64,000 nt of DNA from an uncultured Maribacter sp. (GTDB taxonomy: Bacteria; Bacteroidota; Bacteroidia; Flavobacteriales; Flavobacteriaceae), in the NCBI GenBank assembly GCA_947493885.1, contig CANLTE010000004.1:1-64000 (forward strand), given 5' to 3'. This document shows positions 19,228 through 29,377 of the stretch, piece after piece; the first letter of the stretch is position 1, and every line of letters begins with the position of its first letter. A model generated the notes under the pieces. That model had not been told where the DNA came from, searched no databases, and saw only the letters and a list, made by a program, of their open reading frames with translations. The position numbers were made by a program, and so were the translations under genes.

Positions 19228-19865
19228 TTTTTATTCTCTAATAAAGGCACAAAACGAAAAGAGCCTAATTCTTTTTTCTCAAACTCTGTAGCAGATTTTC
19301 GAACAAAGAGGGTCATTATTTGTTCATCTACACCAACCGGTATTACCAGCCTGCCTCCTATTTTTAATTGTGCTAATAAAGGCTTGGGGACCTCTGGAGC
19401 CCCCGCAGTAACTATAATTCCATCGAAAGGAGCTTCTTCTGGTAATCCTTTATAACCATCACCAAAAATAGCCTTTTTAGGTCTATAGCCCATTTTCTTA
19501 AAAAAAAGACTCGTTTTTTTAAACAATTCCAACTGGCGCTCAATGGTAAAAACTTTTGCTCTAAGTTGTAATAAAACAGCGGTTTGATAACCGCTACCAG
19601 TACCTATTTCAAGTATTTTTTGTCCTGGGTTAATTTCAAGTAATTCAGTTTGAAAAGCAACTGTATAAGGTTGCGAAATGGTTTGGTCCGCTGCAATAGG
19701 AAAAGCTTTGTCTTGATAGGCATGTCCTTCAAAACTACTATCCATAAACAAATGCCTTGGAATTTTACGTACAGCATTTAAAACGTTTTCATTTTTTATT
19801 CCTTTGGCGATAAGTATCTCAGCCAATTTATTACGCATTCCTCTATGCTTTAATGTATCTTTCAA
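19224..19865 (-). CDS. pcm: Protein-L-isoaspartate O-methyltransferase
   Basis: AYQDKAFPIAADQTISQPYTVAFQTELLEINPGQKILEIGTGSGYQTAVL. Confidence 0.95.
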   Translation of the reverse strand: MKDTLKHRGMRNKLAEILIAKGIKNENVLNAVRKIPRHLFMDSSFEGHAYQDKAFPIAADQTISQPYTVAFQTELLEINPGQKILEIGTGSGYQTAVLLQLRAKVFTIERQLELFKKTSLFFKKMGYRPKKAIFGDGYKGLPEEAPFDGIIVTAGAPEVPKPLLAQLKIGGRLVIPVGVDEQIMTLFVRKSATEFEKKELGSFRFVPLLENKN

Positions 19866-20043
19866 GAGTTTGGTGTTTGGTTTTCCAAAGTTAGCAAGTT
19901 ATCTGAAAACTTTCGTGTAAATAAAACACATCATTTCTAAAAAAAGTAACTGGCTCTGAATATACCTTAAAAAACAGTGAAATTTTATCTTACCAAAGCA
20001 TGCAAACTTATAAACTATGCTTATTTTTGAGAAAACTATATCT

Positions 20044-21003
20044 ATGTTAAAAGTTGGTGTTTTAGGAGCCGGCCATCTCGGAAAAATTCATCTCAGATTA
20101 CTTAACGAATCTTCAAAATATACTTTAATTGGTTTTTACGACCCAGATGCTATAAATGGTAAAAAAGTAGCTGATGAATTTGGGTACACCTATTTTGACA
20201 ACATAAACACTCTCATTGATGTGGTCGATGTTGTTGACATTGTTACCCCCACACTTTCCCATTTTGAATGTGCAAAAAAAGCTATGCAAAAAGGAAAGCA
20301 TGTTTTTATTGAAAAACCAATAACAAATACTTTAGCAGAAGCAAAAGAATTACTTGTTTTAGAAAAAGAAAACAACGTAAAAGGGCAAGTGGGTCACGTA
20401 GAACGTTTTAACCCTGCTTTTAGTGCTGTTAAAAACAGTATTAACCAACCTATGTTTATTGAAACACATAGGCTCGCCGAATTTAACCCCAGAGGTACTG
20501 ATGTTCCTGTGGTGCTGGACTTAATGATACATGATATTGATGCTATTTTAAGTGTAGTTAATTCTGAAATAAAAACGATAAACGCAAGCGGTGTATCCGT
20601 AATTAGTCAATCTCCAGATATTGCAAACGCAAGGCTTGAGTTTGAAAATGGTTGTGTAGCGAATTTAACAGCGAGTAGAATATCTTTAAAAAATATGCGG
20701 AAATCTCGTTTCTTTCAGCAAGATGCCTATATCTCTGTAGATTTTTTAACAAAAAAAGTTGAGGTTGTAAAAATGAAAGATGCACCAGAACAGCCCGGTG
20801 ACTTTGATATGGTTTTGCAAAACGCTGAGGGCATTAAAAAACAAATCTATTTTGAAAACCCTAGTATTGAACCAAACAATGCTATTTTGGATGAATTGGA
20901 AACTTTTGCCGATGCTATAAACAATAACACTACTCCTATAGTAACACTTAAACAAGGTACTGAAGCTCTAAAAGTGGCTTTACAAATAATAGAATCTTTT
21001 TAA
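20044..21003 (+). CDS. Gfo/Idh/MocA family oxidoreductase
   Basis: LKVGVLGAGHLGKIHLR; GKHVFIEKPITNT; GHVERFNPAF; start uncertain (ORF opens at 20017). Confidence 0.9.
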   Translation: MLKVGVLGAGHLGKIHLRLLNESSKYTLIGFYDPDAINGKKVADEFGYTYFDNINTLIDVVDVVDIVTPTLSHFECAKKAMQKGKHVFIEKPITNTLAEAKELLVLEKENNVKGQVGHVERFNPAFSAVKNSINQPMFIETHRLAEFNPRGTDVPVVLDLMIHDIDAILSVVNSEIKTINASGVSVISQSPDIANARLEFENGCVANLTASRISLKNMRKSRFFQQDAYISVDFLTKKVEVVKMKDAPEQPGDFDMVLQNAEGIKKQIYFENPSIEPNNAILDELETFADAINNNTTPIVTLKQGTEALKVALQIIESF

Positions 21004-21013
21004 AATTAATAAT

Positions 21014-21901
21014 ATGAAAAACGTATCTGTAATTGGCGCGGGAACAATGGGGAATGGTATTGCACACGTTTTTGCTCAAAATGGCTTTAAGGTAAATCTA
21101 ATTGATGTTTCTGAAAAAGCCCTTGAAAACGGTATAAGCACAATAACTAAAAACTTAGACCGCTTAATTGCTAAAGAAAAAATCAACGAAACCACAAAAC
21201 TAATTACATTAGAAAACATTACTCCTTTCACTTCTATAAAAGAAGGTGTTAAAAATATTGATTTAGTGGTTGAGGCAGCAACGGAGAGAACAGAATTAAA
21301 ACTTGCCATTTTTAAAGAGTTAGATAAATGTGCTCCTCCTGAAGCTATTTTGGCAACAAATACATCTTCTATATCAATAACTCAAATTGCATCGGCAACC
21401 AACAGACCCGATAAAATTATTGGAATGCATTTTATGAACCCAGTTCCAATTATGAAGCTGGTTGAAATTATTAGAGGCTACAATACATCAAACAAAACCA
21501 ATGATAGTATTGTTGCTATTAGTAAAAAACTTGGAAAAGTTCCTACAGAGGCTAACGATTATCCTGGTTTTGTTGCTAACCGTATTTTAATGCCTATGAT
21601 TAATGAAGCTATTGAGACTCTTTATAATGGCGTAGCAGGAGTAAATGAAATAGATACTGTTATGAAATTAGGTATGGCCCATCCTATGGGTCCTCTACAA
21701 CTAGCAGACTTTATTGGACTGGATGTGTGTTTATCTATACTAAACGTACTGTATCATGGATTTAAAAATCCAAAATACGCTCCATGCCCTTTACTGGTTA
21801 ACATGGTAATGGCAGGCAAACTAGGTATAAAATCAGGAGAAGGCTTTTATGATTATGCTTCATCTAAAAAAGCAGAAATAGTAGCTTCTCAATTTAGTTA
21901 A
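21014..21901 (+). CDS. 3-hydroxybutyryl-CoA dehydrogenase family
   Basis: VIGAGTMGNGIAHVFAQNGF; NTSSISITQIASATNRPDKIIGMHFMNPVP; HPMGPLQLADFIGLD. Confidence 0.94.
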   Translation: MKNVSVIGAGTMGNGIAHVFAQNGFKVNLIDVSEKALENGISTITKNLDRLIAKEKINETTKLITLENITPFTSIKEGVKNIDLVVEAATERTELKLAIFKELDKCAPPEAILATNTSSISITQIASATNRPDKIIGMHFMNPVPIMKLVEIIRGYNTSNKTNDSIVAISKKLGKVPTEANDYPGFVANRILMPMINEAIETLYNGVAGVNEIDTVMKLGMAHPMGPLQLADFIGLDVCLSILNVLYHGFKNPKYAPCPLLVNMVMAGKLGIKSGEGFYDYASSKKAEIVASQFS

Positions 21902-21910
21902 TAGTATTCT

Positions 21911-23146
21911 ATGGCGTTTATAAAACCTTTTAAAGCTATTAGACCTGCAAAGGATAAGGTTTCTTATGTTACCTCGCGCTCATATCAAGAATACGCTAGA
22001 GATGAATTGGATGCCATATTGCATTATAATCCTTTTTCTTTTTTACATATTATAAACCCTGGATACAAATTTGATAAAAAAGTTACGGGTTCTGAGCGTT
22101 TTCATTTAGTCCGTAATAGATATTTAGAGTTTTTGGAAGATAATACTCTGATGAAAGACGCGCAGGACTGTTTCTATCTTTATCAAATTAAAAAAAACAA
22201 CTATAGCTGTTGTGGCTTTTTTTGTGCTACTAGTGTTGCCGACTATAAAAACAATGTTATAAAAATTCATGAAAACACTTTAGATAATCGTGAAAAAATG
22301 TTCGCTAATTATTTAGAGACGGTTGAATTTAATGCGGAACCTGTATTAATAACTTACGAGAACAATAAGGTTATATCAGACATCATTGCTAAGGAAAAGG
22401 ATAAGAATCCAGATTACCTGTTTACTACAACTGACAGAGTTTCACATAAACTTTGGGCAGTTTCAGATAAAACAACCATACAAAATCTCCAAAAAGCATT
22501 TGATAAAATTAATACCCTCTATATAGCAGATGGTCATCACAGAAGCGCATCGTCTAAATTACTTGCTGAAAATTTAACAAAAAGCAATCCTAATCATTCT
22601 GGAAAAGAACCCTATAATTTTTTTATGAGTTATTTGATTCCTGAATCCGAAATAAAAATTTTTGAATTCAATAGAATGGTTAAAGATTTGAACGGACTTT
22701 CAAAAAAAGAATTCTTAATTAAATTAGATACCTACTTTAGAATAGAAAACAAGGGAAGTACATTATACAAGCCTACCAAAAAACATCACTTTAGCATGTA
22801 TATGGACGGAGAGTTTTATTCCCTGTATCTCAGAAAAAAAGTGTATCCTTTTTTTGATGCCTTAAGTGAGCTAGACACCCAAATACTTTTTAAAACAGTT
22901 TTAGAGCCTATTTTAGGGATTAAAGACCTACGCAATGACCAGCGCATTGAATATGGATATGGGAAACATAACATAATCAGCATGAAAGATGATATTGACA
23001 ATGATAAGTTTGCTGTTGGTTTTAGCCTTGTTCCTGTAACCATTAACGAAATTAAAGCAATTGCAGATGCTGGTCTAGTGATGCCTCCTAAAAGCACTTA
23101 TATAGAACCCAAATTACGAAGTGGTTTAGCTATCTACGAATTATAA
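21911..23146 (+). CDS. DUF1015 family protein
   Basis: IKPFKAIRP...; LYIADGHHRSASSKLL; GLVMPPKSTYIEPKLRSGLAIYEL. Confidence 0.9.
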   Translation: MAFIKPFKAIRPAKDKVSYVTSRSYQEYARDELDAILHYNPFSFLHIINPGYKFDKKVTGSERFHLVRNRYLEFLEDNTLMKDAQDCFYLYQIKKNNYSCCGFFCATSVADYKNNVIKIHENTLDNREKMFANYLETVEFNAEPVLITYENNKVISDIIAKEKDKNPDYLFTTTDRVSHKLWAVSDKTTIQNLQKAFDKINTLYIADGHHRSASSKLLAENLTKSNPNHSGKEPYNFFMSYLIPESEIKIFEFNRMVKDLNGLSKKEFLIKLDTYFRIENKGSTLYKPTKKHHFSMYMDGEFYSLYLRKKVYPFFDALSELDTQILFKTVLEPILGIKDLRNDQRIEYGYGKHNIISMKDDIDNDKFAVGFSLVPVTINEIKAIADAGLVMPPKSTYIEPKLRSGLAIYEL

Positions 23147-23156
23147 TATTACAATA

Positions 23157-23816
23157 ATGTCCATTAAAAATAACTTAGCACAAGTTTTACGTTCGCTTCC
23201 TAATAGTGTTACCCTAGTTGCTGTATCTAAAACTAAACCTATCAGTGATATTGAAGAAGCATATAAAACTGGACAACGCGTTTTTGGTGAAAACAAAATT
23301 CAGGAAATGGCCCAAAAATGGGAGCAACTACCTAAAAATATTCAATGGCATATGATTGGTCATGTACAGCGTAATAAAGTAAAGTACATGGCAGAATTTG
23401 TTTCCTTAATCCATGGTGTGGATAGCCTTAAGCTTCTTAAGGAAATTGATAAGCAAGCAAAAAAACACGATAGAATAATTGATTGTCTACTTCAAATACA
23501 CATTGCAGAAGAACAAACTAAATTTGGACTTGATAGTAAAGAACTAGATAAACTTATTTCTTCACCTGAATTTCAACAATTAAAAAATATTAAGGTAACT
23601 GGCTTAATGGGCATGGCAACATTTACAAATGACAATGCTCAAATTCAAAAAGAATTTAAACACCTTAAAGCACTTTTTGAAAAAACTAAAGCAACCATTC
23701 CAGAAATCTGCATTTTGTCCATGGGCATGAGCGCAGACTACAAATTAGCTATTGAAGAAGGAAGCACAATGGTGAGAATTGGAAGTAGCATATTTGGAGC
23801 TAGAAACTATGGATAA
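23157..23816 (+). CDS. YggS/PROSC family PLP homeostasis protein
   Basis: TLVAVSKTKP; FGENKIQEMAQKW; WHMIGHVQRNKVK; LSMGMSADYKLAIEEGSTMVRIGSSIFG. Confidence 0.95.
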   Translation: MSIKNNLAQVLRSLPNSVTLVAVSKTKPISDIEEAYKTGQRVFGENKIQEMAQKWEQLPKNIQWHMIGHVQRNKVKYMAEFVSLIHGVDSLKLLKEIDKQAKKHDRIIDCLLQIHIAEEQTKFGLDSKELDKLISSPEFQQLKNIKVTGLMGMATFTNDNAQIQKEFKHLKALFEKTKATIPEICILSMGMSADYKLAIEEGSTMVRIGSSIFGARNYG

Positions 23817-23842
23817 AAAGTAAAAAACTAAGTAGGGATTTT

Positions 23843-25213
23843 ATGATGTATGCAGTATTAGACATAGAAACAACAGGTGGTAAATTTAATGAAGAAGGAA
23901 TTACAGAAATTGCTATTCATAAATTTGACGGCGAAAAAGTTGTTGATCAATTTATAAGTCTAATAAATCCCGAAAAAGAAATTCAACCGTTTGTGGTTAA
24001 ACTCACTGGTATTAATAGCAAAATGCTCAGAACGGCTCCAAAATTTCATGAAGTAGCAAAACGTATCGTTGAAATAACCGAAGATAGTGTACTCATAGCT
24101 CATAATGCTCAATTTGATTACCGAATCTTAAGAACCGAATTTAGACGATTAGGCTACAACTTTGAGCGCAAAACGTTATGCACTGTCGACTTGGCCAAAA
24201 CATTGTTGCCTGATGCGGAATCATATAGTCTAGGAAAGCTTGTTCGCTCGCTAGGTATCCCCTTAAGCGATAGACATCGTGCGAACGGAGATGCCCTTGC
24301 TACTTTAAAACTTTTTGAATTATTACTGGCGAAAGACCTAGATAAAGAAATAGTTTCCAAAGTAATAAGAGAAAAAACGCATGGTGAACTTTCTGAAAGA
24401 CAGCTAGATATTGTTCAGCAAATGCCTTCTGAAACAGGGTTGTATTTTATGCATAATAAAGATGGCGAAATTCTTTTTTTAGGCAAGAGTTCAAACATCA
24501 AAAAAAGAGTAAATCAACATTTTACAAAAAAAGGAAACAAAGCTCGATTACTACAAAAAGAAACCAAAAAAATTACATTTGAAAGAACAGGCAACGAACT
24601 TGTTGCTCTTTTAAAAGAAAATGAAGCCCTGCTAAGAAAAACACCTAAATTCAATAATAAAACACGTAAAAAGGCTTTTTCTCATGGAGTTTATCAAACA
24701 TTAAATAGCGATGGATTTTTAATGTTTAGCTCACAAGTAGTAGATTACACCTCCAAAATAATTACAACCTTCAATAGCATTCATGCTGCTAAAAATTTCA
24801 TCTACAAAATCACTGAGGAATATAATTTATGTGAAAAAATAAATAAGATTTCTGAAGCAAAAAAAAGTTGCTCCAAACACGAAGAAGGTATCTGTAAAGG
24901 AGCTTGTATACATAAAGAAGAACCCAGCACCTATAATGAAAGGGCCTTAGAAGTAATTAAAAAATATAGTATAAAGGATAAAAACATTATTATAGCAGAT
25001 AAAGGCAGAAATATAGGTGAATATAGTGCTATATTAATTCAGGACGGTGTTTTTAAAGGAATAGGTTACTATAATCTTAACCATCAAATAAATAATATTC
25101 ATATCTTAGAATCCATAATTACTCCAATGAAAAATTCTGAAAATGTTATTCATATCATTGAATCCTACCTCAGAAAAAGAAGGGTTTTTAAAATTATCGA
25201 ACTAAACATCTAA
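23843..25213 (+). CDS. DnaQ-like DEDDh 3'-5' exonuclease fused to a GIY-YIG nuclease domain
   Basis: YAVLDIETTGGKFNEEGITEIA; HNAQFDYRIL; HRANGDALAT; then ETGLYFMHNKDGEILFLGKSSNIKKRVNQHF; Cys cluster CSKHEEGICKGAC. Confidence 0.9.
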   Translation: MMYAVLDIETTGGKFNEEGITEIAIHKFDGEKVVDQFISLINPEKEIQPFVVKLTGINSKMLRTAPKFHEVAKRIVEITEDSVLIAHNAQFDYRILRTEFRRLGYNFERKTLCTVDLAKTLLPDAESYSLGKLVRSLGIPLSDRHRANGDALATLKLFELLLAKDLDKEIVSKVIREKTHGELSERQLDIVQQMPSETGLYFMHNKDGEILFLGKSSNIKKRVNQHFTKKGNKARLLQKETKKITFERTGNELVALLKENEALLRKTPKFNNKTRKKAFSHGVYQTLNSDGFLMFSSQVVDYTSKIITTFNSIHAAKNFIYKITEEYNLCEKINKISEAKKSCSKHEEGICKGACIHKEEPSTYNERALEVIKKYSIKDKNIIIADKGRNIGEYSAILIQDGVFKGIGYYNLNHQINNIHILESIITPMKNSENVIHIIESYLRKRRVFKIIELNI

Positions 25214-25216
25214 TTC

Positions 25217-26044
25217 TTGAAAAAAAAAGAAGCTCCATCTAACTGGAAAAGCAAACTTCATGAAATAATTTATGAAGCAGATACTCCATTAGGTAAATGG
25301 TTTGACATTTTATTATTTCTTCTAATTATTATAAGTGTTATTCTTGTAATGCTTGAAAGCGTTAAAGAAATTGATGAAAAATACCATGCAATACTACTAT
25401 CTCTAGAATGGGTAATTACCATATTGTTTACCATAGAATATATTGCAAGAGTTATTAGTATTAAAAAGCCTTTTAAGTATATTTTTAGCTTTTACGGTAT
25501 TATTGATTTTGTTTCAACCATTCCACTTTATATTTCATATATTATTGCTGGATCCCAGGTTCTTCTGGCCATAAGAGCTTTTAGATTACTACGAATATTT
25601 AGAATATTAAAACTGGTTAAGTTTTTAGGAGAGGCTTCTCAATTAAACAGAGCTTTAAAAGCCAGTAGAGCCAAGATAGCAGTATTTATATATGCTGTGC
25701 TTATTTTATGCGTTATTATGGGGACTTTCATGTATTTAATTGAAGATGATGAGGCAGGTTTCACTAGTATTCCACGAAGTATATATTGGGCAGTAGTTAC
25801 TTTAACAACTGTTGGATATGGAGATATTGCTCCACAAACCACCCTAGGGCAGCTAATTGCTACAATAGTAATGATCTTAGGTTATGGTATTATTGCAGTA
25901 CCTACGGGTATTGTTACTGTAGAGTTTTCTAAAAAAGGGGAAAAAAGCAAGGTTCACGTAAACACTCAATCCTGTCCGAGTTGTGCTAAAGAAGGTCATA
26001 GGGATGACGCTACTCATTGTTTTAATTGTGGAAGTGAAATATAA
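25217..26044 (+). CDS. Voltage-gated-like K+ channel (ion transporter) with C-terminal zinc ribbon
   Basis: S4-like RAFRLLRIFRILKLVKF; selectivity filter TLTTVGYGDIAP; C-terminal CPSCAKEGHRDDATHCFNCG; TTG start. Confidence 0.92.
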   Translation: MKKKEAPSNWKSKLHEIIYEADTPLGKWFDILLFLLIIISVILVMLESVKEIDEKYHAILLSLEWVITILFTIEYIARVISIKKPFKYIFSFYGIIDFVSTIPLYISYIIAGSQVLLAIRAFRLLRIFRILKLVKFLGEASQLNRALKASRAKIAVFIYAVLILCVIMGTFMYLIEDDEAGFTSIPRSIYWAVVTLTTVGYGDIAPQTTLGQLIATIVMILGYGIIAVPTGIVTVEFSKKGEKSKVHVNTQSCPSCAKEGHRDDATHCFNCGSEI

Positions 26045-26045
26045 A

Positions 26046-26969
26046 ATGAAACACATTTTAATATCTGTCGTTGGTCCAACTGCGATTGGAAAAACAGCTT
26101 TAGCCATAAAACTTGCAAACTATTTTAAAACCGAAATAATTTCTGCAGATTCCAGACAGTTTTATAAAGAAATGTATATTGGGACTGCTGTACCTTCAGA
26201 AGAAGAACTCAATAGTGCTAAACACCACTTTATTCAGCACAAAAGTATTTTTGACCACTATTCGGTTGGTGATTTTGAAAAAGAAGCCTTAGAGAAGCTT
26301 AAACACCTTTTTGCTAATCATAAAATTATAGTTATGGTTGGCGGTAGCGGACTTTATGTTAATGCAGTTACCAAGGGGTTAGATACATTTCCTAAAATTA
26401 ACACTGAAATAAGAGAAAGCTTAAACAAGGATTTTCAAGAAAAAGGAATTGAAAATTTACAGCTACAATTAAAACAGCTTGATCCTGATTATTTTTCTAA
26501 AGTAGACACTCTTAATCCTCATAGATTAATTCGTGCTTTAGAAATTTGTATTGGAACAAACAAACCCTACTCCTCTTTTCTTAAAAAGGATAAAAAAAAG
26601 AGACCTTTTTATACCATTACGGTTGGAATTGACGCTGAGCGTGAAATTATTTATGACCGAATTAATAAAAGAGTGGATATTATGATGAATCAGGGGTTGT
26701 TAACCGAAGCCAAAGATTTATACAAACATAAAGCACTCAATGCGCTACAAACTGTAGGATATAGAGAGCTTTTTTCTCATTTTGATGAAGAATGCACCTT
26801 GGAGTTTGCCATTTCTGAAATCAAAAAGAATACTAGAAGATTTGCCAAAAGACAACTTACATGGTTTAAAAAAAATGAAGAAACTCTTTGGGTTGATTAC
26901 AACTACAACGAAATAGAATTATTTGATTTGATAAATGAACAAATAAAAAAAGCATCTAATATAAATTAA
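26046..26969 (+). CDS. miaA: tRNA dimethylallyltransferase
   Basis: VVGPTAIGKTALAIKLA; ISADSRQFYKEMYIGTAVPS; HRLIRALEI; start at internal ATG 26046. Confidence 0.96.
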   Translation: MKHILISVVGPTAIGKTALAIKLANYFKTEIISADSRQFYKEMYIGTAVPSEEELNSAKHHFIQHKSIFDHYSVGDFEKEALEKLKHLFANHKIIVMVGGSGLYVNAVTKGLDTFPKINTEIRESLNKDFQEKGIENLQLQLKQLDPDYFSKVDTLNPHRLIRALEICIGTNKPYSSFLKKDKKKRPFYTITVGIDAEREIIYDRINKRVDIMMNQGLLTEAKDLYKHKALNALQTVGYRELFSHFDEECTLEFAISEIKKNTRRFAKRQLTWFKKNEETLWVDYNYNEIELFDLINEQIKKASNIN

Positions 26970-26998
26970 ATGCTCTTCTAATAATTTTGGAAACACTA

Positions 26999-27706
26999 TT
27001 ATTCTGTTTTTATCACTAGTCTAAATCCTTCTCCATGAATGTTAAGAATTTCAACAGTTTCATCGCGCTTTAAGTATTTACGCAACTTAGCTATATATAC
27101 ATCCATACTTCTGGAAGTAAAGTAATTATCATCTCTCCATATTTTTGTTAATGCAAGTTCTCTGGGCATTAAATCATTTTCATGAAGTGCTAACAAACGC
27201 AATAATTCATTTTCTTTAGGAGATAACTTAATAGCCTCGTCTTCTTTATATTTTAAAAATCTAAGTTTAGAGTTTAAACTAAAACCTCCAATGGTAAACT
27301 CAAATTTTTTGCTATCAGCAAGAGAGTTAGAGGACTTTCTTTGAAGTATTGCTTTAAGCTTCATTAAAAGCACTTCAGAATCAAAAGGTTTGTTCAAATA
27401 GTCATCAGCACCAGCTTTATATCCTTTTAAAACATCTTCCTTCATGGTTTTGGCAGTAAGAAATACTATAGGCACATTTTCGTTTTTCTCACGAATTTCT
27501 TTAGCCAAAGTAAATCCATCTTTATAAGGCATCATTACATCAAGAATACAAATATCATAATTGTCTTTCTTAAACTTTTCAAATCCTTCCATTCCATTTT
27601 TAGCCAAAGTCACATCAAAATCATTCATAGATAAATAATCTTTTAAGACTATTCCAAAATTTGGGTCATCTTCAACTAAAAGTATTTTCTTATTTATTGT
27701 TTCCAT
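26999..27706 (-). CDS. OmpR-family response regulator
   Basis: ILLVEDDPNFG; CILDVMMPYKDGF; winged-helix C-terminus SMDVYIAKLRKYLKRDETVEILNIHGEGFRLV. Confidence 0.93.
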   Translation of the reverse strand: METINKKILLVEDDPNFGIVLKDYLSMNDFDVTLAKNGMEGFEKFKKDNYDICILDVMMPYKDGFTLAKEIREKNENVPIVFLTAKTMKEDVLKGYKAGADDYLNKPFDSEVLLMKLKAILQRKSSNSLADSKKFEFTIGGFSLNSKLRFLKYKEDEAIKLSPKENELLRLLALHENDLMPRELALTKIWRDDNYFTSRSMDVYIAKLRKYLKRDETVEILNIHGEGFRLVIKTE

Positions 27707-27711
27707 AATTA

Positions 27712-29295
27712 TTAAATTAAAGGTAGTTTAATATGAAAAATGCTGCCTTTTCCTTTTTCACTTTCCATATAAACTTCTCCTTGATGATCTTCTATTATTT
27801 TTTTCACATAGGCCAGTCCTAAACCGTGACCTTTTACATTATGTATATCTCCTGTATGCTCTCTATAAAATTTCTCAAAAACTCTTTTTAAAACCTGTTT
27901 ACTCATTCCTAACCCCTGATCTTTTACCTTAATAACAATAAAGTTTTTGTTAACCTCAGTAAATACATCAACTCTAGGTTGGTCTTCTGAATATTTAATG
28001 GCATTATCTAAAACGTTTACTAATACATTCGTAAAATGTGTTTCATTTGCCAAAACCTCACTACTAGTGGCATCTAAATGTGTTTTCACATATCCACCTC
28101 TATCTTCAACAATTAACTCAACATGCGCAATAGCATCTTGTATTATGTCATGAACATCCACTCTAAACTTTGGAATATCTAATTGTTTTTTCTCCAACTT
28201 AGATATTCTTAAAACATTCTCTACTTGAGCGTGCATACGCTTATTTTCATCGCGAATCATTTGCAAGTAACGAAGTACTTTTTCTTGGTCGTTAATGGTT
28301 TTTGGATTGCGGATAGCTTCTACCGCCAAATTAATTGTGGCTATTGGCGTTTTAAACTCATGAGTCATGTTATTTATAAAATCAGACTTAATTTCTGAAA
28401 TTTGCTTTTGCTTTAAAAGCTGATAAATTGCCCCATAGTATGCTACGATAATGATTAACGTAAATAGTAGTGAAATAATTGCCATTCCTACTATAGATTT
28501 TAACAAAAATCGTTTCTCTTTCGGAAAAGAAATATATAATCTAAAATTTGATTGTCCTTCTCCATCAACAAAAATCGGAGAACTATATATACTTTTAGCT
28601 GTTTTCTTAAATTTTCTAGACTTTACTTTAGTTGGCAACCCATTACTAAAAATTCCATACTCAAAATCTATATTTATACCTCTGTTAGACAACTCTCGTT
28701 CTAACCTAAGTTCTATTTCTTGTGTTGAAACCCTGTCGTGAATAGGTTCTCTTTTTGCAAAATTGCTAAAAACATCTTCAAATTGTGCTTTTTCAATGGC
28801 AGATAATCCTCCTATTTTTTCAAACTTCTGAATAGGAGTTAGTTTGTATTGTTTGCCATCAATACCAAAATTTTCTTCAAAAACAATACTTGTTCGCTTG
28901 CTTGTATAATTTTTAATCGTTGTAGTGTCTGTTCCACTACCATTGTCAAAGAACGTAGACGGTATATTATAATCTTCTTCTAAAATTCCATGCGAATAAG
29001 CATGTATTTCATTAGAGTTTATATCTCTGTTTATATAGAAAAAATTCCCATAACTAGATTCAGTTGCTTTACCTCCTATACTATCTTTTAAATTATAATA
29101 CCTATCAAAATAGTTTCGCATCTCGCGATCAGCTATTTGATCCGTAACCTTATTTAAAACAACAGCTACTGCATTGGAAAACTGATCTTCTTTATCTTTA
29201 ACCGACTTTCTAATCCAAAAAACTTGTACAAAAATGATTCCGATTAATGAAAGACTCATCAAAACCACTAAAGCAACAAACAACCTCTTATTCAT
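27712..29295 (-). CDS. Membrane sensor histidine kinase (HisKA/HATPase_c)
   Basis: Two TM segments; FINNMTHEFKTPIATI H-box; VLDNAIKY; DQGLGM; GHGLGLAYVKKI. Confidence 0.95.
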   Translation of the reverse strand: MNKRLFVALVVLMSLSLIGIIFVQVFWIRKSVKDKEDQFSNAVAVVLNKVTDQIADREMRNYFDRYYNLKDSIGGKATESSYGNFFYINRDINSNEIHAYSHGILEEDYNIPSTFFDNGSGTDTTTIKNYTSKRTSIVFEENFGIDGKQYKLTPIQKFEKIGGLSAIEKAQFEDVFSNFAKREPIHDRVSTQEIELRLERELSNRGINIDFEYGIFSNGLPTKVKSRKFKKTAKSIYSSPIFVDGEGQSNFRLYISFPKEKRFLLKSIVGMAIISLLFTLIIIVAYYGAIYQLLKQKQISEIKSDFINNMTHEFKTPIATINLAVEAIRNPKTINDQEKVLRYLQMIRDENKRMHAQVENVLRISKLEKKQLDIPKFRVDVHDIIQDAIAHVELIVEDRGGYVKTHLDATSSEVLANETHFTNVLVNVLDNAIKYSEDQPRVDVFTEVNKNFIVIKVKDQGLGMSKQVLKRVFEKFYREHTGDIHNVKGHGLGLAYVKKIIEDHQGEVYMESEKGKGSIFHIKLPLI

Positions 29296-29377
29296 CTTCG
29301 AGTAAAATTAACATTTAACATTTATAAAATTGTAGCTTTAACCTAACCTTAACAAAAATGTTAAATTTCTGGAATCG

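Noticed and set aside
26999-29295. OmpR-type HK/RR pair as a novel system
   Set aside because: Ordinary two-component pair with conserved motifs and typical neighbours (coaE, YbbR-like)
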